The notes beneath the pieces are model-generated. The model had not been told where the DNA came from. It made no database searches and was given only the letters and a program-made list of their open reading frames with translations. Both the position numbers and the translations under genes were made by a program. A DNA stretch of 64,000 nucleotides from Vespula vulgaris (lineage: Eukaryota > Arthropoda > Insecta > Hymenoptera > Vespidae), in the NCBI RefSeq assembly GCF_905475345.1, contig NC_066587.1, positions 5,312,070-5,376,069 on the forward strand, in the 5' to 3' direction. Shown here piece after piece: positions 35,002 to 47,898 of this stretch (the stretch's first letter is position 1; each line of letters opens with the position of its first letter).

Positions 35002-37263
35002 TCAGAGTAAACCTTCCATTTCTTGCATAAATTGCATATATGCATCATCCTTTGTTTTAGGTTGTGTTGTTCGAAGTGGTTGAGTTTCTGGTAATCTTTC
35101 TGAAAGTCTGGATATGTTGCTTGTTGGTTTTCTCTTATCATCTCGTTTTACTCGCAGAGATGTTGGTAAAAACCGAGTAACATCCGCAGCTAAATTGCGA
35201 ATCTGAGGTTTGGCTTCAATAGTTGTAGTATTTTTCCCATCTTTATCTTTTCTGTTAATTAATTGAGGAGCAGCAGATAATACATTAGGAGTCTTAGGTT
35301 GTGATCCTGTTCCTGCTTGCGTTTGCATCTGAGCATTTCCTATATTTGAAATATTAGATAAACTAGGCATTTGCATCTGTGGTGGTGGCATTCTAGGCAT
35401 ACTTGGTGGACCTGGTCGTAACATTCTGGGTAATCCAGGTGGGGGACCTGCAAAAACATTTTTTATATAATAAATTTATCGAATAATAAAATTACGATGT
35501 CATGATTAAATTGTACATATTATAATATAATGGTTGATGTATTACCAGGTGGAAGACGAAGTCCAATACGAGGTGGGGGCGGTGGAGGCATTCGAAGATG
35601 TAATGGCGGAGGTGGTGGCCTATATAGAAGTGGAGGTGGTGGAAGATTCATATGGGGCAAATTATGTTGCTGCGTATGTTGTGTGTGAGAATGAGACGAT
35701 GCATGTTGATTATGTCCTGAAGAATGCTCAGATGCTCCTGGAGGCTCGAGTTCTTCATCTTCTGTTTTGTTGTTAGTTTTATTATTGGATTTAGAATTAG
35801 ATTCATTCTCTGCCTCGAGTAATGATAAGCGAGCATTTAAATCTTGAGCACGTTCAGTTTCTCGTTTTTTATGAACTACTTCCATTTCACGCATAAATTG
35901 ATCAATATCTTGACCTGCCATGGCCAACATTTTTTGTTGCAAAGTAGTTGGCTTCACCTTTGTCATTTCTCTATCTTTTTCTTTATCTTTCTCTGAATCT
36001 TTTTCTTTATCAGAATCTTGCTTATTATCATCTTTATCATCCGCGAAACGTATTGTTCTTGATTTTGCTGGTGCATCTTTACTCTATATATTGCATACAT
36101 AAAATAGTTGTAAAATTAATTAAGTCTATAATCAAGAAATCAAACGAAAAATCATTAACTTAATAATAAATACATAGTATTACCTTTTCTGCGACATCTT
36201 CATCATCACTTGAAAGGTCAGGTGGTGGAAAAGGTGGAACACCTGGTGGTTCTTTATTTGGTGCCATTGTAGGTATTGATGGAGCTGTGGCATATGCACT
36301 GGTTTTCTTTAAAATACTTGGTGGTATTGGTATGTTCATGAGTGGATGATGTTGTGGAATATAATGTGGATGTGGTGGATACATATGAGCAGGAGGTTGT
36401 GGCATGTCTGGTAGTGGAATTTGTGATGTTAATGAGCCTGAAAGAATATTTCTCTTTGTAATATTAAGAAAATCTCTATAATATTGAATAAAAAATAAAA
36501 GAAGATTGTTTCAAAACCTGGATACATCCTAGATATATCACTAGCTGTAGATGGCAATGGTATTTCATCAACCTGTACCTGTTGTGCATGTCTTACAGCT
36601 TCAAAATATGAGACTAAATCTATTCTCCTTCGTTCGTATTGTATTAATTGTTCTTTTAATTCTATCCATTTTTCTTGATCATCTTTTGCCTAAAGAAAGT
36701 AAATCAATCATAGAAATATAAATTATAAATGACTATATACAGATATTGAAAATCTTTTATTATCATCTTACCAATTTAAAATATAAAATGTATAATACTT
36801 CTATACTTACATACATTTTTAAAACACGGTCTAAGGTTTCCTTAAGTTTCTTTCGTTTATCTTTTAATACTTTTTCATTTAAAGGTGGTGGCTGCATAAC
36901 GTTGTATTCTAAAAGGAAACAAATATCAATAAATATTCAAACTACCAAAACTTTAAGGAACTAATATTATTGTGTAATACTAACCCATTTGATCTATTTT
37001 TTCCATTTCTTCAATTATTTGAGTAGGATCTTTGCCTTTTAAAACAGCAGCTCGCACCAATTGTCTTTGTTTTTTATTTTTCTTTAATTCTTTCTTACGA
37101 GCTTCCTTACCTAAAATATACAATACAGAAAATCGTCAATTTTCTATTATTTATAATAAGAATATATTATTTATATATTTGGTTATGAACAATACTAACG
37201 TGCTTGATCAGTGGGATTCATATATTTCCCACTTTTCGTGGTATTAATTGAACGTCGACCCAT
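35002..37263 (-). CDS. WBP11: WW domain-binding protein 11 (splicing factor)
   Basis: Seven exons in transcript order: 37263-37200, 37110-36985, 36908-36811, 36689-36518, 36437-36184, 36083-35546 and 35447-35002 (TGA), totalling 1698 bases or 565 residues. The N-terminus MGRRSINTTKSGKYMNPTDQ is the conserved Wbp11 start, followed by a Lys/Arg-rich helix and KDPTQIIEEMEKIDQM. The middle has proline-rich WW/PP1-binding-type stretches (PPPPLHLRMPPPPPPR) and an acidic SSDDEDVAEK. A KSRTIRFADD segment fits an RVxF-like PP1 site region. The C-terminus (FLPTSLRVKRDD ... DDAYMQFMQEMEGLL) is typical of the family. WBP11 binds PQBP1 and acts in pre-mRNA splicing in the nucleus. It diverges from DDX20, 742 bases away, with which it may share a promoter. 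Confidence 0.95.
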
Positions 37264-38005
37264 TTTGGTTATTTTCAACACAAGAAAAATAATGAAACGT
37301 ATCTGTCTTTTTAATTTTAAGTCACCTTAATCGTAAATCAACATAATTATTTACGTTTCGTTCAATCAACATGTCGTCGTTATTCCATCATTTTTCAACG
37401 TACTACTGTTCAACAGTGAAAGGTGCATTTACAAATAACTCTTTGAAACATAAAGTTACGTTTTTATCAACATCGAAGAGATCGTATGTTGAGTTACGAT
37501 TGGAGCATTCACTGACGCTCGGAGTACCTTTAATTTGATTCAAGTTTTGTATTTTTAACTTGATATAATCGTGCACGAATATTTATATATATGTGTACTT
37601 AGTATAGATATAATTCAGGTAATTTTCTATTAAAATTTACATTAAGAATATAAAATTTAATAATTAAATCAAGTAATGTGATTTTATATGTGATGAAAGT
37701 TTGTAGCTTGCGATGACAAGTTTAAATGTTGAAATCGATTATTTGTTAATGAATGAACTATTTATGAATTTTAGGATAAACTGATGTGTTTACAATTTTT
37801 TTTATATAGTATTATTGGTTAATAATAACTATTAAACGTCGATGTAATTATAATTAAGTAGCAATAAGAAATTTACAGTTAACCTCACATAACAAGTTAA
37901 TATTTTACATATTATTTACTCGTTTATACTTGTCTTACTTATTTACTTGTATTATATATTATTTACTTATTTGTTGACATATATTCTTTATATTATTAAA
38001 GAAAC
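37264..38005. promoter_or_regulatory. Bidirectional promoter region, WBP11 (-) and DDX20 (+)
   Basis: 742 bases separate the two start codons, which face away from each other. The sequence is AT-rich with no exon seen. Both genes act in RNA processing, so shared control is plausible but inferred. Confidence 0.55.
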
Positions 38006-41000
38006 ATGTTGCATGCTATTGCTCATGATGTAAAAAAGAAGCCACGCACTAAAGATGTTAAAATATTAGAAGATGTAACTTTCTCTCAAATGGGACTCTC
38101 TCAATATATTTTAAATGGGTTAGCTAATTGTGGTTTTCAAAGTCCATCTCCTATACAACTCAAAGCTATACCATTAGGACGTTGTGGTTTTGGTATGTTT
38201 GTATAATCAATATTATAGTTTTGTAATATAATATAGTCTTGTATGAAGTTAATATATTTTTAATATTATTATTTTAGATTTAATAGTAAAAGCAAAATCT
38301 GGAACTGGAAAGACATTAGTATTTGGTACTGTGGCTCTTGAAATGATAGATGTTCAAGTATCTACTGTACAAGTTTTAATATTAGCACCTACAAGAGAAA
38401 TAGCTATCCAAATTTCTGAAGTTTTGTCATCTATTGGTTCAGCATTGAAAGGTCAGTATTTTTTTTTTATTTATTTTATTTTGATTATATGAATATACTC
38501 TATATAGAATCTCAATTTTTTTTTCAGGACTGAAAGTTGAATCTTTTATTGGAGGAATGGTTTTAGACGGTGATAAAAAAAAACTTAAGGTATGTCATAT
38601 AGCAGTTGGAGCTCCAGGTAGAGTAAAACATTTGATAGAAAAAGGATTCCTTAAAACTGATAATATTAGATTATTTGTACTTGACGAAGCAGATAAATTA
38701 ATGGAAAATAGTTTCCAAGGAGACATCAAGTAGGTATAATATTGCTATGTATGTTTTTTATTGTATATGTTGATCAGTTTTAATTCTTTTTATAAATTTT
38801 ATAATTTCAGTTATATTTTTTCTAAATTACCATTTAGTAAACAAGTTATAGCATCAAGTGCAACTTACTTAGGAGATTTGGAATCTTTTCTTAAAATGTA
38901 TATGTGTTCACCAGTATTAACATCTCCAGATAATGATGGACCAATTCTTGTTGGTTTAAAACAATTTGTTTCTGTAGTACCTTCACATCCATATACAATG
39001 AAACAGGTAGTTACAAATTTGTACTTTTAGGTATTAATATTTGTCTATATTACTATTATATAATTCGTTATTAATTTGTAATTTTTTTTATAAAAAGTTT
39101 TTACAATACTTTTTGTTTATTTAGGTCGAGATAAAAGTAGAAGAGCTTATCAAGATTTTTAATAAAATTCCATTTAAACAATGTTTAGTATTCTCAAATT
39201 ATCAATCAAGGTATGTTTTATATTTTTTTATTGTAACAGATCTAATCTAAGGACTAATATCAATACATTATTTTTCCCAATTTTTCAGAGCACAATCTGT
39301 ATGTAATAAAATCAATTCAATGGGTTTTTCTGCTACTTACATAATAGGAAATCAAGATATGGTTAAGCGACAACAGGCTATTAAAAAATTAAAGACACTT
39401 AAATGTAGAATAATGCTAACAACTGATTTAACTGCTAGAGGTATTGATGTTGAAAATGTAAATTTAGTTGTCAATCTTGATATACCTGGAGATGCAGCTA
39501 CGTATTTACATAGAATTGGAAGAGGTGGTCGTTATGGATCTTACGGAATTTCTATCACAATTATTTCAGACAATGAATTAGAGTTGTTCAAGGATATATT
39601 AGGAACTGTTGGAGGAAATAATTTTTCTATTGCTAAGCTTCCTGTAGAGTATCCACTTAATATTTGGAATTGTGATTATTCAGCATTTGATAAGATTTTT
39701 GGAAAATGTGATCGTGATACAGACGAAGAAGAAATTGGCAATAGTAGACTTGATTCAGATGATAGTTTGCCTACTCTTATATCTCACGAGAAATCTCAAT
39801 GTGACGAAGTATTGTTAGAGGATAATAAAAATAATGCAGGTAACATTCAGTTATCCTTCAATGAAAATATGTTAAATCAAATAATAATTAATAATCCAGT
39901 ATGTGAAAATAGTAAATCTTCTAAAGATATAACTATATCAAAATCAGAAGATACAATTAATTCGTTACCTGCACAGCACATAAAAGAAAAGAACAAACTT
40001 GAATGTTCTTTAAGAAATCAAATGGAAAAAGAAATACCAAAGTTTGATACTTCATCTATTGAACCAACATCAACGAATTTATACGAATTTCAATTAATAA
40101 ATGATTCCAATAATCCATCTAAGTTTCAAAAACTTAATAAAGATGTTGTGTTTAAAGTTGATTTATCTAATATTGACCAGGATGAATTATTAAATATTCA
40201 TGATAATAAAATGATGGAGTATTTGAAATTTACAATCAATAAGAAATGTGCTACAAATATGTCTACTCAGATAAATAATAAAATTAATTCTGGAATTACG
40301 AGTGATAATAATTTAATATTTGAAAATAAGGAAGAACAAAGCCACTTCACAAAAAAGAATAATATTTCGTATGTTGAGTTATCAGAAGATACAGAAGATA
40401 TTGGTGTTTCTTGTATTAAAGAATTATTGAACTATATGCAAATACATGAAGAAAGTTTTAAAAAACGGGATAAACTTGATACTGGCCATGATGAAGATTC
40501 TATACTAAATATAGCATCAGGATGGAATAAACAGCTTAAGTTTGAAATTTATTTATTAGACAATACAATGTCAAATTCTATTTATGGAACTATAGAAAAA
40601 GAATATTGTTTAGCTTTAAAAACTTTTCTGCAAATACAAAGGAAAGCTTTTCTCTGTATTTATCCCGAACTTCGTACTGACGAAGAAATTGATGATACCT
40701 ATGCATATTCATTACAAATATCCAAAAATTTCATGGATGTTTACAAAACAATAGAAGATTTTAAAAGTTGTTATAGAAAATGTGGAAAAAAATTTGATGC
40801 TTACTTTCCTTATCCAATGAAGGAAGATGCTTTTATGCCAAATTTAATGATATCTGATAAAGAAATTGAAGATTATCGTAAGGCATTACAATATTTACAA
40901 CAACCACCAGATATTACATTAAGACTCATAGAGTGGATTAAACATTTTACTGTCTTAGATCAATTTGAATATAATAATTTAATTACTAAAATAAAAGAAC

Positions 41001-42019
41001 AAGGAAAAATATCTTTTGATGAATTATTTGCTTTTATACAACAAGAGAATATCAAAAAGATAAATAATAAAGTTAAATTAAAGAAAGATTCTTCGTATTC
41101 TGCAATACAAGAAAATAGTTGTATTCCATTAATAAATCATAATTATACAAATGATTCTATATTAGATCAGATTCATGAAGATCCAGAAGACATAAAGAAA
41201 CTTGGTGAGGAAATGAATGCAATGAATTTGCAAAATAAATTAAATAAAAATTCTAATGTAATAGAACATTTAGTTACATGCGATCAAAAATGTAGTACAA
41301 ATGCACAAACAACAGATAAAAGTAATCAAACTGACTTTCCAAATGCATCGTCTTTGGATATTCATAATGCCAGAAAAGAAAGCTTATTATCAGCTCCAAT
41401 TCTAAATAAAAAAACAAAATATAATTATATACGAAAGAAATATTCAACAAAAACATCTATGAATTCATACAGATCTGTACCACAAAAAAGCTTAAATGCT
41501 ATTCAAACTGTTTCTGTTCCATTAGCACAACAAGTAAATCCAGAAACTATTAGTATATATAAACAAATTCATAGCTTTGATGATCACTCAGTTCCTAAAA
41601 AATGTTTAAATACAAAACAAAATTCTAATATCAACGTACAAATGCAGTGTCATAGGAAAAACTGTAATACAGATACAAAATCAGATGGAATTTCTTCTCA
41701 TTGCGATGTTAATAATTGGAACAGTTATAATCATAATATAGATCCTTGGATTCAACCATACTCTTTTTATAACAATTATACAGATAACAACTTTTCTTAC
41801 AATCTAAATTATGATACGTGTCAGAAGCAAACTTCTCCAAATAGTGATTATTATAAATTAAAAATTAATCAAAATACATCAAATAATTCTGTAAATTCAG
41901 ATGATAAAGAAGAAATAGACATTGAAGAATTATTTACATCCATTAGAATACAAACTAATAATTTACACTGGCAAATTTATCAGTCTCAAATGTTAGAACA
42001 GTACAGTGAAAATGAATAG
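38006..42019 (+). CDS. DDX20: DEAD-box RNA helicase DDX20 / Gemin3
   Basis: Six exons: 38006-38192, 38278-38451, 38528-38729, 38811-39006, 39125-39210 and 39289-42019 (TAG), totalling 3576 bases or 1191 residues. Helicase motifs in order: Q-motif region GFQSPSPIQLKAIPLG, I AKSGTGKT (68-75), Ia PTREIA, Ib APGR, II DEAD (173-176), III SAT (204-206), IV CLVFSNY, V TARGIDV and VI HRIGRGGR (356-363). The APGR and SFIGGM text and the HRIGRGGRYG end match DDX20/Gemin3, the helicase of the SMN complex that loads Sm proteins onto snRNAs. The last exon encodes about 780 further residues, Asn/Lys/Ser-rich and mostly disordered, with one more ordered block near ALKTFLQIQRKAFLCIYPEL and PPDITLRLIEWIKHF. 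That tail is longer than in human DDX20. The core looks fully active. Confidence 0.92.
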
Positions 42020-42941
42020 TGATGATCAAATGATGTGCTTATGAATACACATATACATACATATGTATATATAAAATATTACTACTTATAAATTGAATGT
42101 TACCTTATTTTTGGTCATGATTTCTAACGATTGATTTATAATCGATTGGTAATATATAATGATATGCGAAACGATCGATAGTAAAAGGTCATATGTTAGT
42201 GGTATGCATTTATAAGATACATGTTCTGTGTGCCATGTGTAACCTTTTACCATCGATACCGTACTACCTGATCTTACGTAATTCAATTGATCTTTCTCGA
42301 TTGAATTTTGTGGGATTACAAATCGTATATGTCCTATTGAGTAAAAAGATCGATGTAAAAGACGCGTATTATATAGTTTTAGGGTTAGGAAGTATATTAC
42401 ATGTATGGTTATGTAAATATAAAATATAAGAACTTCCTAATGCTTTCTACAATAAAAGTTATTTTTTTATAATAATTCTACAATATAATAACATTAAATA
42501 TCTAAAGGTTTTAATACGTGTATTTCAAATAATGTATTCGACAAGATTGTCACGCGTATTTGTACATTTTATATATGCCGGCTGTGAGTTAAAGCAGATC
42601 AGGTTTCTGAGGCATCTTTTCGACGTGGGGAGAATCTAAAGGGAGGTAGGAGGAAGAGCGAGATGGGGGAAGAGGAATGGAAAAAAAAGGCACCACCTTA
42701 CGAAACTCGTCTCGTGAGAGAATTCAGGGTAGGAACCCGTTGCGTGCCTCTTTTATTCGCGAAATAATCGTTTGAGGCTCCCGCCTAGCACAACTTCAGT
42801 CGTTGACCACGTGCTTTCGCGTGAGGGAGTCTATGTAACCGTATTCGCGAGTGTGTTGTGTCGTATTAATCGGAAAACGTCGTATCGAGTCTTTTTCACG
42901 CGCGATTAATTTTAGTATTTCCTGAAAATTAATAATTCCCA
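42020..42941. other. DDX20 3' UTR and UPF0489 promoter
   Basis: The first half is AT-rich 3' UTR containing a long hairpin (42174-42257). The second half (about 42590-42900) is GC-richer and is probably the promoter and 5' UTR of the UPF0489 gene, whose ATG is at 42942. No extra exon is seen. Confidence 0.6.
42174..42257 (+). ncRNA. miRNA-like hairpin downstream of DDX20
   Basis: Arm 42174-42189 (ATCGATAGTAAAAGGT) pairs with 42242-42257 (ACCTTTTACCATCGAT) over 16 positions with one A-C mismatch. Six more pairs, some G-U, follow across a 1-base mismatch (42191-42196 with 42235-42240), leaving a loop of about 38 bases. Size and shape fit a pre-miRNA. I do not recognise the arms as a known miRNA, and an inverted repeat of another origin is possible. 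Confidence 0.35.
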
Positions 42942-44447
42942 ATGGCCTCCATTAATATGCCTTTCAAACGTAAATACTTCAAGAAAACACCGATCCACAT
43001 TGTTGAAAATCACGATGAGGTATGTATGACCTCTAAGAGTGTCGCCTGTATTCGACCTGGCTGATCCGTCTCTTCTGTTTTGTTTACGTTGTGATTCGCG
43101 ACTCGAACGACTTTGTTTTTCCTTTCTCTCGCTGGTGGCGCCACGAGCGCTAGAACTATTCATACGTTTGCGCATGCTCATTTACCGAACAATCGAAATT
43201 CGATATTATTTCGATTGTGTATATAATCGATTAACGGATTTCGGTTAACGGTTTTCACTTTCGTAAGTGATCGGTCTTTTTTATCGCTCTTAAATTCTAC
43301 AAAAATAATACGTATAATTATATTTATACAAGTGTATGTAGTATATTTTCGTTCGTTTTAATCGTATTTCGTCCTAAATGCATGATATAAATGTATTAAT
43401 ATAATCTACTATTAAATGATACGTATATGTGTGGGTACATATTACGATTAGAAATATTTTTTATCTGAAATTCTTCAATAGTTAATATAATTAAATAACT
43501 TTTGAATCTCTTTTATTAGGTTTTACCATTCATTTATCGGTGTTTGGGCTCGAAACATCTTCCATTTGAAGGAAATACTTTTATTCATCTCGATTCTCAT
43601 CCGGATATGCTTATACCTAAAACTATGTCAGCCGATATAGTATGGAATAAGGATGAATTATTTGGGTATGATTTTAATGATGATTAGATAATATCATTAA
43701 TTATTATCATTAGTATACGTATTATCATTAATTAACATTAAATATTTATTATATAAAATAATTCTTAGCATTGTAATTACGATAATATTATAAAGTTATA
43801 ATATTCAAATTCATAGTATTACGGTATAAATTTCGAATAATCCAGCAATAATGTTTGCAATTTAAACATAATAGCAGGTACGACGATATTTTCGACAATT
43901 TTTCGCGTTAGCCACAAGTTCATAAATTACTTTTCTTTGACATATATATAGTAGTTATACTATATGTACGTAAGTAGTACACATAATAGAAATATTATAC
44001 GATGAATTCAAAGATGCAAATAATCCGAAGTGTATTCGTTTAACAACAATCGATAAATACAGCATTTTTCGTTGTGCATGTTCGTGCATCGTGCATAGAA
44101 TTTGATATAGTTTCTTCGTATTAATAAAACGTCGATGAAAACGTTCGAATTATTAGAATAATTTTATAAACGGTATTGAAACATTGAAAATATTAAGACT
44201 CATTTTATTACGATTATTAAAATATAGAGAATATATGTATATACGTTATATAAATAGACGAATAAAATGAAAATGTACTTTTGTTTCGTTATCACAGGGA
44301 TATTAGTATCGAAAACTGGATTATGCCAGCAGTGTATGCCGGTCACTTCAAACGTTTGATCTGGATAAAACCACCGTGGTCAAAGCAGATACCTGATGGA
44401 ATAACAACTTTTTTCATCGGCAAGCATAAACAGAGCGGTACTATAAG
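42942..44447 (+). CDS. UPF0489 family (C5orf22-like) protein, first three exons
   Basis: Exons 42942-43019, 43520-43665 and 44298-44447 give 124 residues plus two bases. They start MASINMPFKRKYFKKTPIHI, then VENHDEVLPFIYRCLGSKHL, FIHLDSHPDMLIP, and DISIENWIMPAVYAGHFKRL ending TFFIGKHKQSGTIR at a GTAAGT donor (44448). The VExHxEVLPFIYRxxGSKHLP start and the LDSHPD and ENWIMPAVYAGHF motifs are diagnostic of UPF0489 (human C5orf22). The family has an arginase/deacetylase-like look, and the conserved DSHPD suggests a metal site, but function is unknown. Human C5orf22 is about 440 residues, so roughly two thirds of the protein is missing. I find no continuation in the next 19.5 kb. Confidence 0.88.
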
Positions 44448-45500
44448 GTAAGTTTTTTTTTATAAACACATACGCACACATACACACAAATTTTTGTTGG
44501 TATTTTATTGCGAATATATATTCATTATTCTATTTATCTGATGCGGCATTACTATCTTTCATTTTGTTCAAATTTACATACATATTACATTTCCATTCGA
44601 TAAGCAGTCGCTATAAAATCGTTTTAATTTCATTTAAATACAAATATATGGTTATATGTTAATGTCGATCTATTTATAGATGTGCAACGAATTTTAATTT
44701 CAATATTATAACAGAAATAATTTACGTGTAATTATATCGTAAGGTAAACGACTTTCTCGTTAGTTTTTGTGAAGAGGGTGTTCCACATTACGCCCATATA
44801 ATGAGGCTATAATTTGCAGCTCTTATCCAGACTTTGTATAAATATGTGGAATTTATTGAAAAGAGCTGGTAGAGACCGTTTGTTAATTATCTTAGGTGAC
44901 CATTCTGTTAATTGAGGCATCTCGTTTGAAAATAAATCTATACGGTTTTTTTCATGGATTTATATGGTATATAAAAAATGGGTGTTGGAACGCTACTTAG
45001 GTAAACGTAAGTGAAAGAGTTTTGCCAGAGCATTTTATTTTCTATAATTATTTTTCACTTGTAAAATGCTTGATTAAAGAAGCACGCGTGGTTATTAGCA
45101 TGCGTGGATTGGCAATACCATATGTTATTAGATTAGGTAGAAAAATCATTGACAGGTAATTTTATCTTTTGCATCAGTCGTTGCATCTTATGAATTCGTC
45201 ACAACATAAATTGTATATTATATGTTACTTCTTAAAATACGAATATATTAAGACTTCATTACGTTTCATTTCGCTTCTAGAAAGTGCTCAAATGTCTTTA
45301 CAAAATTTTATATATTCATACGATAATTACTTAAAATAAATATTTACGAATTGAAATATCTTCGAAGCATAAATAGCTGATTCATCAATCGTATTCTGAA
45401 TAATTTCCATCTCATTTTTATCGACATTGATTTGAGACGTTTGAATGGATCGGAACGAGTAGCTTGTATATTTTAAAGATGATATACGCTCAACTGTGAA
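44448..45500. other. Start of the long UPF0489 intron (AT-rich)
   Basis: Begins with a strong GTAAGTTTTTTTT donor. AT-rich and without recognised exons. Confidence 0.6.
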
Positions 45501-47863
45501 AAGTCATCACATTCGGTTAAATTTTCTTTGGTGAAGAGAGGACGATGAAGAAGAGGACGATCTTCGTGCGCGACGAACATAAAGAGAAAGGGGTATGGGC
45601 AACTAAAGTAGCAAAGAGAAGCCGACTTGGTACGCCGGTGGTCGTGATGCACCTTTCCACTGGGTCTTGAGTTATGTTTCTCGAATTACCGTGGATATAT
45701 ATCCGTGTACAGAGAACGAAGTACGCGGAATTATACTGCTCGCTTACTGCTGTCCGTCTTTTGTATCGAAAGACGTTTCGGCTACATTCCGAATACTTTA
45801 TCAAAGTTTCTCTCGATCGTTATAATATGTTAGAAATTTTATCGAAAAATTTGGAAAGTTTAGTATATTTTTTAAAACTGATATATTTATATATGTATAT
45901 ATTTTACATACGTATATTTACACATATATATATATACACACGCATATATATATATATCGAAAAATTAGTATTCGGCAACATACTCACCGCGTGTCGCTTC
46001 ACTCTGACATTTCTCAGCTTATATAAACGGTTCTGACACTCGAGTCGCGGTAATTTTCTTTGTCCAAACCGGGCTTGGACTTGACACTTTGTGCACGAAG
46101 TTTCTCTCTGACATTTCTCTTGGCAAATGTAGACGTCTTGACGCTGGACCATAATTTTCTTTGATACATCTTGCGTGAGTGAACGTCCGACAGGAATATC
46201 TCGAGAGAAGTGTCAAGTGTAAAGCTAGCTCGAATCGCTCGCAATTTGAAAGTTAATATTACCGGAAGTACTTGGCGCATCGTGTCTAAGTAGCGTGCTT
46301 ACCTATTTTAATAATTGAGTAGTGAACGTACGAAAAAAGAAATCATCTTAAGAGCTGTTTCATTTGATCGAGTTGCTATCGCGGATTCTCCTTGTCCTTG
46401 ACAAGATTTTTTTTTTACTTTGCAGTCGACGAAAGACCGAAGCGAGTAAGTTAGAAGAAAGGGTTTAGAGGCGACAATGGACAATGGCGCAATAATCTAC
46501 AATAGAGATCCTCTTAGAGATTCCGTACCGAATGAATAGGGCAACCGGACAATCATCTCGTAAATTCGCTTTCCTTACGCGTCTCTTCTTCCCTCCACGC
46601 CCCATTCTTATCCTTCTTCGTTTCGCGTTTTGTGATCCTAGAGGACGGAAAGGCCTAGAGTCGTCTCCTTATGCGAAGGTGTTCAGCTGGGAGTCTTCTT
46701 GATCTCGGGGTATACAATTCCTATCCATTTTGTTTCCATTTCTGGAACACATTGCTACTGTATCTACTTTAGTAAATACCAAACTACTTGGAACTTGGAT
46801 CGTTTCAACTAGGTAATGCCGACTTAACTATCCTTTTGCAGACACTCACTGTCTCTTTTACTCATCAAAGATTCCAGGAAGATATAAAGTTAATCATTTA
46901 TAAAATATAGACCCAACTGAAATACAATATTCGTTATTCTTCGGACTTCCTGATTAGAGGCGTATCATCGTTATTTTCAAAGGAAATCAAATAATGGTCA
47001 AAGATATTCTTACGTAGGAGATTCTACTTAAGGTGTCGGGTAATGATACTTTTCAGAATGCGTGGAATGTGATTACAGGAAGCCACTACTTATATAATGA
47101 ACCTTCTCTATTCTTACGGTTAGTTTCATGCCGAAGATTTCATGCATTCTTTAGATTTCTGGAAAAACGGTTCTAATACGCGCGGAGTACACGAACGAGC
47201 TCAACGTATTTCCGTGCCTAGTAGTAAATACCTGTCACGGCTGAGACATAAGTCGTATATACCGGTACTTTGAATACCGGTATAGTAGAAGTTTGTTGCA
47301 GCTTTCGCCGGTGTCGCGATCGCGTACAGCCCGTTTCACGTTTACCCGTCGTACACGAAAGTGGTGCGTCAACGTAAGCGGTTCAACGAAAAAGTGTTCT
47401 TTAAGAGGGAAATCGTACGGTGCTGGCGCCAGAGACGGCGACCGGTATAATCTATCTTAAGCTCTGCTCAAATAGGAACTAAAAGTATTGCTGCTGTCTA
47501 AAGAAACGTGCCGTAAAAAGGCGCTATTTCGTACACGCAAGAAGAATCTAGCTTAACCAATCTCTCACCGGTCTTTAGGAATGAGATCGGTAAAACTAGA
47601 AAATATTTTATCGTTTCTAAAAATGCCGGTTACGTTCTGAGAAACATTTTATTGTCTTCTGTTACCGTGTATATTTCTATCGTAATATTTCTTCTTATCT
47701 GTATACTTTTCTTTATTTTTCTTTTCAATCGAAAATTTGTTTATCGATAATAATTTTGTTTTCACGACAAACGTTTCGCGATTAGAACACATTCGATGAT
47801 ATTACGAGGAACTTTTCGACTTACCACCTACATATGATGGAAGTCGTTTCGCGCGTAATCGTT

Positions 47864-47864
47864 T

Positions 47865-47891
<27 letters not shown>
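47864..47891. repeat. (CT)n microsatellite
   Basis: A roughly 28-base CT run followed by CGCGCGTG. Confidence 0.9.
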
Positions 47892-47898
<7 letters not shown>

